Both the position numbers and the translations under genes were made by a program. 34,449 nucleotides of DNA. Origin: JAICLK01 sp035478715. GTDB lineage: Bacteria; Patescibacteriota; Saccharimonadia; Saccharimonadales; UBA4665. Below are positions 24,644 through 33,400 of this stretch, piece by piece (the first letter of the stretch is position 1; the number at the start of each line of letters is the position of its first letter). The DNA lies in contig DATIJK010000047.1 in assembly GCA_035478715.1 (NCBI GenBank), positions 1-34,449 of the forward strand. Reading direction: 5' to 3'. The notes under the pieces were generated by a model. It was not told where the DNA came from, searched no databases, and worked only from the letters and a program-made list of their open reading frames with translations.

Positions 24644-24940
24644 ATGGCAAGTGAGTATAATAATGATCCTTGGGTAAAAGACATGTATCCACTCAGCAGA
24701 GTGGGCGTTGTTGTAAATCAAGGGTACGATCCACGTTTACCAGATACACTGAATAATATTTCGGTTTATTACGATCCGAAAGTGCTCGACGCATTGGGGC
24801 GCGATGCAATTCAATTGTTAAATCAAGATTACCCTGATTGTCCAGCAGACTTTACAATTAGAAGCGGCCATTATCTAACGCAGTTTAAGGTGTCGAGTGA
24901 GGGTGGACGAGCCCAAGCGCCTGCTATAGAAATGAATTAG
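24644..24940 (+). CDS. Hypothetical protein, 98 residues
   Basis: Not recognised. It is a soluble, proline- and aspartate-containing protein beginning MASEYNNDPWVKDMYPLSR, with two cysteine-free halves around PDCPADF. The frame is open from a TTG at 24605, and the extension would look like a membrane helix. That stretch is, however, a near-consensus promoter with the -10 directly upstream, so the ATG at 24644 is preferred. The stop TAG (24938-24940) lies inside the CIRCE operator of clpP, so the reading frame and the operator share bases. The gene lies between tig and clpP. Confidence 0.6.
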   Translation: MASEYNNDPWVKDMYPLSRVGVVVNQGYDPRLPDTLNNISVYYDPKVLDALGRDAIQLLNQDYPDCPADFTIRSGHYLTQFKVSSEGGRAQAPAIEMN

Positions 24941-24963
24941 CACTCTTGACATGCGAGTGCTAA
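24937..24963 (+). promoter_or_regulatory. Perfect CIRCE operator (HrcA site) of clpP
   Basis: TTAGCACTC, 9 nt, GAGTGCTAA: a perfect match to the consensus. It overlaps the stop codon of the upstream gene. Confidence 0.95.
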
Positions 24964-24975
24964 TTTCGCTATCAT
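24946..24975 (+). promoter_or_regulatory. clpP promoter interlocked with CIRCE
   Basis: TTGACA (24946-24951) forms the CIRCE spacer; 18 bp later comes TATCAT (24970-24975). The spacing and geometry are identical to clpC. Predicted start ~24982. Confidence 0.85.
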
Positions 24976-24980
24976 TAATA

Positions 24981-25142
24981 TACCGTTCATAAATTGATTT
25001 TTGGTTTCCGAGCATTGATGATTTCCGAGTCACAATTGTTCCGGCGGGAGGAGGCATATCTGACGATATGGTGACGAGCGACGGTACGATTGAGACCGGA
25101 AAGGGCAAGGGTCGGGAGCCAAAAATCAGTTTGTGAATGGTA
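24981..25142 (+). ncRNA. Long rod-shaped RNA fold occupying the clpP leader
   Basis: 24981-25011 pairs with 25112-25142 over 31 bp without a mismatch (26 Watson-Crick, 5 G-U). Inside, after a 10/9-nt internal loop, 25022-25043 pairs with 25082-25102 (one bulged A, two mismatches). A purine-rich 11/11-nt internal loop follows, then a CATATC/GATATG hairpin (25055-25060, 25065-25070) with loop TGAC. All G-U pairs are in plus-strand sense, so the plus-strand RNA is the folded product. The fold begins at the predicted transcription start and ends 22 nt before the clpP ATG. AAAGGA (25154-25159) remains free. No terminator separates it from clpP. It may be a 5' UTR element or a processed small RNA. 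I recognise no known family. Confidence 0.7.
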
Positions 25143-25164
25143 AAGCATTATCGAAAGGACAATT

Positions 25165-25788
25165 ATGCAAGCAGATTCACCAAGTGCTCAAGTATTAGTA
25201 CCTACTGTTATCGAAAATGAGGGTCGTTATGAACGGGCTTATGATATTTATAGCCGATTATTAAAAGACCGGATTATCTTTTTAGGTACAGCAGTTGAGC
25301 AAACAACAGCAAACTTAATAGTCGCACAATTATTATTTCTGCAAGCCGAGGATGCCAAAAAGGACATCTATTTCTACATCAATAGCCCTGGCGGCAGTGT
25401 GTACGATGCACTCGCCATTTACGACACGATGCAGTATGTAGCGAATGACATCCAAACCGTCGGCATTGGCGTGCAGGCTTCCGCGGCAGCATTCCTGCTA
25501 AGTTCCGGCACAAAAGGCAAACGATTCGCACTACCTTCTGCAACAGTAATGATTCACCAGCCATCGAGTGGTACTCGCGGCAAAGTGACTGACCAGGAAA
25601 TTGATTTGCGAGAAAGTCTTCGCATAAAGAAATTACTGGAATCAATCATGGCAAAGAACACCGGCCAAAGCGCAGACAAGATCCACGACGATATGGAACG
25701 CGACAAATGGCTCGATGCCAACGAAGCCAAAAAGTACGGCATCATCGACGCCGTCATCACAACTCCGCCAAAAGCCAAAAAAGAATAA
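25165..25788 (+). CDS. clpP: ATP-dependent Clp protease proteolytic subunit ClpP
   Basis: 207 residues, normal length. INSPGGSVYDALAIYD, then catalytic Ser106 in GVQASAAAFLL, His131 in VMIHQPSSG and Asp180 in ERDKWLDANEAKKYGIID form the triad. The usual ASMGA around the serine is ASAAA, a mild variation. A short propeptide-like N-terminus (~1-13) is present. It forms the tetradecameric protease that partners ClpC, encoded 18 kb upstream. Both have CIRCE promoters. The ribosome site AAAGGA lies 5 nt before the ATG. Confidence 0.96.
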   Translation: MQADSPSAQVLVPTVIENEGRYERAYDIYSRLLKDRIIFLGTAVEQTTANLIVAQLLFLQAEDAKKDIYFYINSPGGSVYDALAIYDTMQYVANDIQTVGIGVQASAAAFLLSSGTKGKRFALPSATVMIHQPSSGTRGKVTDQEIDLRESLRIKKLLESIMAKNTGQSADKIHDDMERDKWLDANEAKKYGIIDAVITTPPKAKKE

Positions 25789-25804
25789 TCATATTTACAT
25801 ATTT

Positions 25805-25813
25805 TGATATAAT
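25805..25813 (+). promoter_or_regulatory. Extended -10 promoter of the GNAT gene
   Basis: TGATATAAT (TGn plus TATAAT), ~25 nt before the ATG; a CGAGG ribosome site lies between. No clear -35. Confidence 0.6.
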
Positions 25814-25838
25814 TTCAGGCACATAACGAGGTATTGCT

Positions 25839-26549
25839 ATGGCGCATGGCCGTGTTGATGTCCGAGGTATAGAGTTCCAAGTTTTTGTAAATCCGGAATA
25901 CTCCGGTGAACTGGCAGCTTCTGTAATGGCTTTGGATGAGCGCGCTTTGCAAGCATCTCAACCAGATCGGTCACCAGATGAAATTCGAATGGCAATTGGT
26001 AACAGCGAAACTGATTTCGCTCTTGGCCGCACCGATCCAAATACCTTAGTGGGCACCCGGTTTCGTGAACGTAATTTATATGCTAGTCCTATACAAGTGC
26101 TGGCAAGAACAGCGACCGGCAGATTGGTCGGGGAAGCATACGGGGCAAACAATACTTCAGGACCAGCACGCCAGGATCGCATGGTAGCTCGTATACCACT
26201 TCATGTTTGGGACTGGCGGCGTATGATAGCCGTTGATCCTGCGTTTCAAAGCCGTGGCATAGCAACAATTATGTCAGCTTTAATTACCGACCACAGGAAT
26301 TTAGCCCAGCCAATGAGTGCCTATGTATGGAAGGTCCCGCGAGTTAATGGACTCTTGGTAAGGGGCGGAATGAAGCCAAATGGACAGCCTGAAGACGATT
26401 TTGCATTTGGAGCCGAAAACGATCCAATTTCACGACAGCGATACGTTGGACGAGTTGCAGTCGCTCGAACGAGATTACTTCTTATACCCGGTGCGAGAGT
26501 TGGCCTCCGTTATGCTCGCGACTCAGTCCGCGCTAATAGTGAGCTTTAA
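25839..26549 (+). CDS. GNAT family N-acetyltransferase-like protein
   Basis: 236 residues. The segment RRMIAVDPAFQSRGIATIMSALITDH (~128-153) contains a GNAT motif A (V-x-P-x-[FY]-Q-x-R-G-[IV]-[AG]), the acetyl-CoA pyrophosphate loop. Upstream beta strands (IQVLARTATGRLVGEAYG) fit the fold, and a later VNGLLVRGGMKPNG resembles motif B. The substrate cannot be predicted. The N-terminal 70 residues and C-terminal arginine-rich tail are not recognised. It has its own promoter and lies between clpP and the long rpoB leader. Confidence 0.7.
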   Translation: MAHGRVDVRGIEFQVFVNPEYSGELAASVMALDERALQASQPDRSPDEIRMAIGNSETDFALGRTDPNTLVGTRFRERNLYASPIQVLARTATGRLVGEAYGANNTSGPARQDRMVARIPLHVWDWRRMIAVDPAFQSRGIATIMSALITDHRNLAQPMSAYVWKVPRVNGLLVRGGMKPNGQPEDDFAFGAENDPISRQRYVGRVAVARTRLLLIPGARVGLRYARDSVRANSEL

Positions 26550-26855
26550 AAATATATTGCAGTATTTGCAGCTAAAAATCGTGCTTGACATATTGGATTC
26601 ATTCGTTCAAACTTGAATATAAGAAGTAGTATAAGCTGGGCAGTGCTGGAGTACACTTTAAGAAGCACTAAAAACTCCCACTTAGGTGACCTTCGCGCGA
26701 AATATTACAACAATTATCAAATAATGGGCATACGGACACTTTGACAGTAAAGAGCAGCTCAGTGTATTTAAGGCACGCTGAATTATCAAAGCGCTGTTAC
26801 AGCACGTCCGCCACAAGCAACAATCACTTATAACAATAGGGGGCCAGTTTACTAC
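26550..26855 (+). promoter_or_regulatory. rpoB upstream region with two promoters
   Basis: 306 bp without a supported gene. P1 candidate: TTCAAA (26606-26611), 18 bp, TATAAG (26630-26635). P2: TTGACA (26741-26746), 18 bp, TATTTA (26765-26770), start ~26777 and a ~79-nt leader. A 6-bp hairpin AGTGCT/AGCACT (26642-26669) and a TTCGCGCGAA palindrome (26693-26702) lie between them. The ribosome site AGGGGG is at 26838-26843. rplJ/rplL, the usual upstream neighbours, are absent. Confidence 0.65.
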
Positions 26856-29800
26856 ATGGCAAAAGTTTCTACTAAATCAGCAGCACCGACGAAGCGAGTC
26901 TATTTCACGAAGCAAGATGATGCGCTCGCGCTGCCAAGTCTGGTCGATCACCAGACGAAGTCATTCCAGTGGTTCATCGAGGAAGGCCTCGGCGAACTTT
27001 TAGCCGAAATCAGCCCGATCGAAGACTACACCGGTGTCAAATTATCACTAAAATTCAAAGATTATCATTTTGATAATCCAAAATTAAGCGAAATCGAAGC
27101 CCGCGAAAACAATGTCAGTTTCGAGGCTCCACTTAAGGCTGTCGTCGAACTGACAAACAAAGTCACCGGCGAAATCAAAGAACAGGAAATCTACTTAGGT
27201 GACTTCCCTTATATGACGGCCCGCGGAACGTTCGTGATCAACGGTGCCGAACGTGTCGTCGTTTCGCAATTGATCCGTTCCAGCGGCGTTTTCTTTACCG
27301 CTGAGCAGCACGGAACATCCAATTTATATGGTGCGAAAGTAATTCCTGGCCGCGGTGCCTGGCTCGAATTCGAGACATCTGCCGGCGGTACTCTGTACGT
27401 TAAAATCGACCGCAAACGCAAGATACCTGTAACAACTCTGTTACGCGCGCTCGGTATGACCGAATCGCAGATGCGGGAAAGTTTCAAGCACGTTGATCAA
27501 GGTAAATTAAGTTACCTGGACGCCACGCTCGAAAAGGATCCATCACGCGGTCAAAATGATGCGTTGATCGAAATCTACCGCCGATTGCGCCCAGGCGACC
27601 TGGCCACGGTTGAAAATGCCAAAAGCCTGCTCGAGAATATGTTCTATAACTTCAAACGGTTCGATTTTTCACGCGTCGGCCGTTACAAAATCAACAAGCG
27701 CCTTAACCTTGATGTTCCGAATACCGTCGAAAACCGCGTCATGCGTCTTGCTGATCTGGAAGCAATCGTCGCTGAATTGATCAGATTGAACAATACACAG
27801 GAACCTTCGGATGACATTGACTCGCTTGCGAACCGTCGCGTCAAATTGGTCGGCGAGCTCGTACAGCGCCAGTTCCGCATCGGTCTTTTGCGGATGGAAC
27901 GAAACACCAAAGACCGTATGAGCATGTGCGATATCGAAACAGTCCAACCAGGCCAACTGATCAATGCCCGGCCTGTTGTCGCAGCCGTGCGTGAATTCTT
28001 TGCTTCATCCCAGTTGTCTCAGTTCATGGATCAGATCAATCCGCTCAGCGAATTGGCACACAAACGTCGCCTGAGCTCGATGGGCCCCGGCGGCTTAAGC
28101 CGTGAACGCGCCGGATTTGAAGTCCGTGATGCCCATGCTACCCATTATGGCCGTATCTGCGCCGTCGAAACACCTGAAGGTGCCAACATTGGGCTAGTAC
28201 TTAACTTAGCCAGTTTTGCACGGATCAACGAATACGGTTTCATCGAAACACCTTATAGAAAAGTCGTGAATGCAGTCACCGCTAAAGACGCAGCCGGCCA
28301 CATTGCCGCTGTAAATTTAGAGGACGAAAAAGGCAAACTGATTGTCAAAGCAGGCAAAACGATTACTTCGGCAGAAGCTGTCAAGCTTGCCAAAGTAAAA
28401 GAACGTGTCACATGGCCAGTCAAAGCCAGAGTAACCGGCAAAGTTGAATATCTAGACGCTGCAGCCGAAGAAGGCTCCGTAATCGCAGGTGCCGGTAGCG
28501 AAACCGACCAAGACGGATATTTCATCCAGGACCGTGTCAGTGCCCGCCAACATTTGAAATCAGGTGAAGTTGATGCCAACGAAGTTACCCATATGGACGC
28601 AGCCCGAAACCAAATTATCGGTTCATCAGCCGGCCTGATCCCATTCATCGAAAAGAACTATGTATACCGATCGCTCATGGGAAGTAACCAGCAACGCCAA
28701 GCGGTTCCGCTGGTAGCACCGGAAGCTCCAATTGTAGGTACTGGCCTTGAGGCAGATGCAGCCCGCAACACCGGCCAATTGATTTTGGCAGAAGATGATG
28801 GCGAAGTCACCAAAGCATCAGCTGATCAGGTCATTGTCGCTTACAAAGACCACAAAGTAACATACACGCCGCAGCATTTCGCCCGCTCAAATGAAGGCAC
28901 CTGCATCAATCAAAAAATCGTCGTGAACACTGGCGACAAAGTCAAAAAAGACGATGTGCTAATCGAAGGTATGTCTATCCAGAACGGCGAACTGGCACTT
29001 GGTAAAGACCTTCGTGTTGCATTCATGCCTTGGGGCGGATACAACTTCGAAGATGCAATCATCATTAGCCGCAAGCTGGTTGAAGACGATACTTTAACCA
29101 GTGTCCACATCGTCGACTTCATGATTGAAGTCCGCGAAACCAAGCTGGGCCCCGAAATCGTCACCCGTGATATTCCAAACGTATCTGAGGACGCTTTGCG
29201 CCATCTTGATGAAGACGGTATCGTCCGTATCGGCGCCGAAGTCCGACCTGGAGATCTATTAGTAGGAAAGATTACCCCGAAAGGCGAGCAAGAACTGTCA
29301 AGCGAAGAACGCTTGCTGCGCGCCATCTTCGGTGAAAAAGCTAAGGAAGTACGCGATACTTCTCAGCGCATGTCAAACGGCAAACACGGTAAAGTCGTAG
29401 GCGTCAAAGTATTTAGCCGCGAAAACGGCCATGAATTGAAGAGTGGCGTCATAAAGCAGATCCAGGTATTCGTTGCGCAGATGCGAAAGATCAGCGTCGG
29501 CGATAAGCTCGGTGGCCGACACGGTAACAAGGGTGTTATAGCCCGTATCCTACCACTGGAAGATATGCCATTTACCGCCGATGGCCAACCGGTCGACATC
29601 ATTCTGAACCCGCTCGGCGTACCATCCCGTATGAACATCGGCCAGGTTTTCGAATCACACCTCGGCATGGCTGCACACGCGTTAGGCATGAAAGTCGCAA
29701 GCCCATCGTTCAATGGTTTGTCGTCAAGCAAGATCCAAGAGTTACTGAAACAAGCTGATTTGCCCGATGATGGCAAGCAACAATTGTATGATGGCCGCAC

Positions 29801-30425
29801 TGGCGAAGCCTTCAGCGAAAAAAGCACCGTCGGTATGATGTACATGATCAAGCTGAATCACATGGTCGCGGATAAGATCCACGCACGCTCAACCGGTCCA
29901 TACACCATGGTCACCCAGCAGCCACTCGGCGGCAAAGCCCAGAACGGCGGCCAGCGATTCGGCGAGATGGAAGTATGGGCGCTCGAGGCATACGGCGCCG
30001 CTAACACCTTGCAGGAAATGCTGACTATCAAATCAGATGATGTATATGGTCGTAGCAAGGCATACGAATCAATCATTAAGAAAACGCAAATTGTCGGGCC
30101 GAAAGTTCCGGAAAGCTTTAACGTGCTTGTCAAAGAATTACAGGGACTTGGTCTTAAAGTCGACCTGATCGGCTCGCACGCCGTCATTGACGCAGAGGAA
30201 ATCCTTGCCAAGAACGTGGCACAAGAAGCCAAGAACCCGGCAGAGTTACCGGTACCGGCTGCCGCAATATCAGAAGTAGATATGTCCGAAGAAGATGTAA
30301 TAATGGACGATTTCGATATCGTCAGCGAAGACGGCGACACGCCATCAGCAGGTGATGACGGAGCACTGGTACCAACCGGTGACGATTCCGCCGCAGACTC
30401 GGATGATAATAAGGAGGAGGCGTAA
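26856..30425 (+). CDS. rpoB: DNA-directed RNA polymerase subunit beta
   Basis: 1189 residues, compact compared with the E. coli subunit. Recognised blocks: the rifampicin region SSQLSQFMDQINPLSELAHKRRLSSMGPGGL with the sensitive-type residues (Asp, His, Ser at the classic resistance positions); VETPEGANIGL; MPWGGYNFEDAIIIS; KISVGDKLGGRHGNKGV; and the C-terminal GGQRFGEMEVWALEAYGA. It forms one half of the polymerase active-site cleft and contacts the RNA 5' end. The C-terminus is a long acidic tail (after SEEDVIMDDFD, rich in Asp/Glu/Ser), unusual among beta subunits. The stop is 1 bp before the rpoC ATG, and the AAGGAGGAGG for rpoC lies within the last codons. Confidence 0.98.
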   Translation: MAKVSTKSAAPTKRVYFTKQDDALALPSLVDHQTKSFQWFIEEGLGELLAEISPIEDYTGVKLSLKFKDYHFDNPKLSEIEARENNVSFEAPLKAVVELTNKVTGEIKEQEIYLGDFPYMTARGTFVINGAERVVVSQLIRSSGVFFTAEQHGTSNLYGAKVIPGRGAWLEFETSAGGTLYVKIDRKRKIPVTTLLRALGMTESQMRESFKHVDQGKLSYLDATLEKDPSRGQNDALIEIYRRLRPGDLATVENAKSLLENMFYNFKRFDFSRVGRYKINKRLNLDVPNTVENRVMRLADLEAIVAELIRLNNTQEPSDDIDSLANRRVKLVGELVQRQFRIGLLRMERNTKDRMSMCDIETVQPGQLINARPVVAAVREFFASSQLSQFMDQINPLSELAHKRRLSSMGPGGLSRERAGFEVRDAHATHYGRICAVETPEGANIGLVLNLASFARINEYGFIETPYRKVVNAVTAKDAAGHIAAVNLEDEKGKLIVKAGKTITSAEAVKLAKVKERVTWPVKARVTGKVEYLDAAAEEGSVIAGAGSETDQDGYFIQDRVSARQHLKSGEVDANEVTHMDAARNQIIGSSAGLIPFIEKNYVYRSLMGSNQQRQAVPLVAPEAPIVGTGLEADAARNTGQLILAEDDGEVTKASADQVIVAYKDHKVTYTPQHFARSNEGTCINQKIVVNTGDKVKKDDVLIEGMSIQNGELALGKDLRVAFMPWGGYNFEDAIIISRKLVEDDTLTSVHIVDFMIEVRETKLGPEIVTRDIPNVSEDALRHLDEDGIVRIGAEVRPGDLLVGKITPKGEQELSSEERLLRAIFGEKAKEVRDTSQRMSNGKHGKVVGVKVFSRENGHELKSGVIKQIQVFVAQMRKISVGDKLGGRHGNKGVIARILPLEDMPFTADGQPVDIILNPLGVPSRMNIGQVFESHLGMAAHALGMKVASPSFNGLSSSKIQELLKQADLPDDGKQQLYDGRTGEAFSEKSTVGMMYMIKLNHMVADKIHARSTGPYTMVTQQPLGGKAQNGGQRFGEMEVWALEAYGAANTLQEMLTIKSDDVYGRSKAYESIIKKTQIVGPKVPESFNVLVKELQGLGLKVDLIGSHAVIDAEEILAKNVAQEAKNPAELPVPAAAISEVDMSEEDVIMDDFDIVSEDGDTPSAGDDGALVPTGDDSAADSDDNKEEA

Positions 30426-30426
30426 G

Positions 30427-33400
30427 ATGCGTAGATACGTACACGGAACCAACATCGCAGATTTTGACGCCGTACGGCTCGCAGTAGCCAGCCCGAGCGA
30501 CATCATCGACTGGAGTCATGGGGAAGTAACCAAACCCGAGACAATTAATTACCGTACACAAAAACCTGAGCGCGACGGATTATTCTGCGAACGGATTTTC
30601 GGTCCGGTCAAAGATATTAATCCGCACGACGCCAAATATAAAGGTATGCGCTCGCGCGAAGCTGCTGTTGATAAGAATGGCGAACTCGTCACCAAATCGA
30701 TAGTCCGGCGCGAACGTATGGGCCACATCAGCCTGGCCGTTCCTGTGGCACACATCTGGTTCCTGCGAGGAACGCCGTCAGCAATCGGCTTACTTCTTGG
30801 CATGACTGTCAAGAACCTAGAGCGCATCGCATACTTTGCCAGCTACATCATCATCAAGGTCGAAACCGAAAAACGCGACAAGATGTTATCTGACAAAGAA
30901 TCCGAATTTGCGGCTGCAAAAGAAGCCGTCCGACTGCGATACGAAAACGAGGCCAAGAAAGAAGACGCCAACACCAAGGCACTGGCAGAAATGCAGACCA
31001 AGGAACTGGAAGAAATTTCCAAAGCATTTGACGTCATCAAAGAGCAATTGCTTAGCCTTGAAAAATATCATTTGCTCAGTGAATCAGAGTACCGCAATTT
31101 GCCAGACGAGCTCCAAGACTTGGTCAAAGTCGGCATGGGCGGCGCCGCATTGAAAGAGCTGCTTGTCGAAATCAATCTGCACGATCTGATAAAGAGCCTG
31201 AACGACGAAGCCGAAGACGCTAAGGGCCAGCGCAAGAAGAAACTGATGAAGCGATTACGCCTGCTAGAAAACATGGAACGCGCCGGCATCGAGCCAGAAT
31301 CAATGTGTGTTTCAGTACTGCCGGTGATTCCTCCGGATTTGCGTCCGATGGTTCAGCTGACCGGCGGCCGGTTCGCGACCAGCGATTTGAACGACTTGTA
31401 CCGCCGTGTCATCAATCGAAACAACCGGTTGAAAAAATTGATCGAATTGAACGCCCCGGAGGTTATCCGTCGCAACGAACAGCGTATGCTTCAGGAAGCC
31501 GTCGATGCTTTGGTTGATAACAGCAATGCCCGTAGCGGCCGCGCTGTTGCCGCAACTGGCCAGCGCCGCCGTCTGAAGTCTTTGAGCGATATGCTTAAAG
31601 GGAAACAGGGCCGTTTCCGCCAGAACCTATTAGGTAAGCGAGTTGATTATTCCGGACGATCTGTAATTGTTGCAGGCCCGGAACTCCGTATCGACCAATG
31701 CGGTCTGCCGAAGATGATGGCGCTTGAATTGTTCAAACCGTTTGTCATCGGAGAACTAATCGAACGCGAACAAGCCCACAATATCCGATCTGCCACACGC
31801 ATGATCGAAACCGGCGAAACCCCAGTGTGGGACGCGCTCGACGAAGTCATCAAAGGTAAGTATGTGCTTTTGAACCGCGCACCAAGCCTTCATCGTTTAA
31901 GTATTCAGGCATTCATGCCAGTACTAATCGAAGGACGCGCGATTCAGTTGCATCCGTTAGTTTGTAAAGGCTTTAACGCTGATTTCGATGGCGACCAGAT
32001 GGCTGTTCATCTGCCATTAAGCGACGACGCCCAGGAAGAAGCCCGCACCATCATGGCTTCAAACCGCAACCTGCTAAAGCCGGCTGATGGTTCACCAATC
32101 CTGCACATCGAACAAGACATCGTGCTTGGCTGTTACTACCTTACTTACCAGCTACCGGGCATGGAAGACAGCAAGCCTCGGCCGTTCTCAAGTGTCGATG
32201 AGGCTATCATGGCCTATTACGACGGCATCATTGACATCCAACAATCAGTCCATATAAATTTCCGTGGCGAAACCAGAAATACTACCTTCGGGCGTATTCT
32301 GTTTAACGAAGTTTTGCCGGAAGATTTCCCGTATCAGGATGAGTCCATGACCAAGAAGCGCCTGCAGAAAGTCATGAGCAGCGTCTATCAGCAGTACGGC
32401 CAGGCCAAAGCTGCCGAAATCGCTGACGATTTGAAAGACTTAGGTTTCCACTATGCGACTAAATCCGGTCTGAGCATGGGTATGGGTGACTTCGAAGAAA
32501 CCGAAGGCATCGAAAAACTCATCAAAGATGGTGAAGATCGCGCAGCCGCGATTTCCGGCCAATACGACGAAGGCTTCATTACCGATGAAGAACGCTACCG
32601 CTTGACCGTAGATAACTGGACTAAGATCGACGAACAAGTTCAGGAATCGTTGGCAGAGCAAATGGGCACGCGCAATACATCCACCGCAATCGCCATCAAC
32701 TCTGGCGCCCGTGGTAATATCACACAGATGAAAAGCGCAGTCGGCATGCTCGGCGTTTTGTCCGACGCATCCGGCCAGGCTATCGAACTGCCGGTCAAAT
32801 CCGGTTACGTCCATGGATTGACACCGCTAGAGTACTTTACCGGAACCCGTGGAACCCGAAAAGCTTTGATCGACATCGCGCTGAAAACCGCTGATGCAGG
32901 TTACTTAACCCGCCGACTAGTAGATGTCGCTCAAGACGTCTTTACAATCGATGACGATGATACAGACCCAGGCTTTGCAATGCTCCGTGAAGACGCCGAA
33001 GCGATCGGTGTAAGTTACGGATCCCGCCTGGAAGGCAGGTACACTGCCGAAAAAGTCGGCGATTACGCGAAGAAACATTCGCTTATATCGGCGGAAATCG
33101 CTGCCAAGATTGATGCTGACGAAAACGTCGATGGTGTCAAAATAATGAGTGCGTTAAGCGCTTCATCCGCCCACGGTGTTCCGCAGAAGTCATACGGTAT
33201 AGATCCAGCCACCGGTAACTTAGTTGTCGGGCACCACCCGATCGGAGTCATTGCCGCCCAGTCAATCGGTGAACCAGGTACGCAGCTGAGTCTTGACTCA
33301 AAGCACCGTTCCGGTGCAGTCGTAGCGGATGATACTGCCCAGGGTCTGAGCCGTGTCGAGGAATTGTTCGAAATCCGCACACCGAAAGGTCAGGCATATC

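Noticed and set aside
25094..25113. Resemblance of GACCGGAAAGGGCAAGGGTC to the SRP RNA tip.
   Set aside because: In the best fold the GGAA is inside a stem rather than a tetraloop, and the conserved asymmetric loop is missing.
26380..26616. 78-codon frame overlapping the GNAT gene.
   Set aside because: It is a shifted frame of the GNAT coding region with no ribosome site and no recognisable protein features.
28253..30340. Long minus-strand open frames opposite rpoB.
   Set aside because: They mirror the codon bias of a highly conserved gene; the Ser/Arg-rich translations have no domain features.
30352..30426. Upstream extension of rpoC overlapping rpoB.
   Set aside because: The family N-terminus begins at 30427, preceded by a strong ribosome site; the extension is just the rpoB tail read in another frame.
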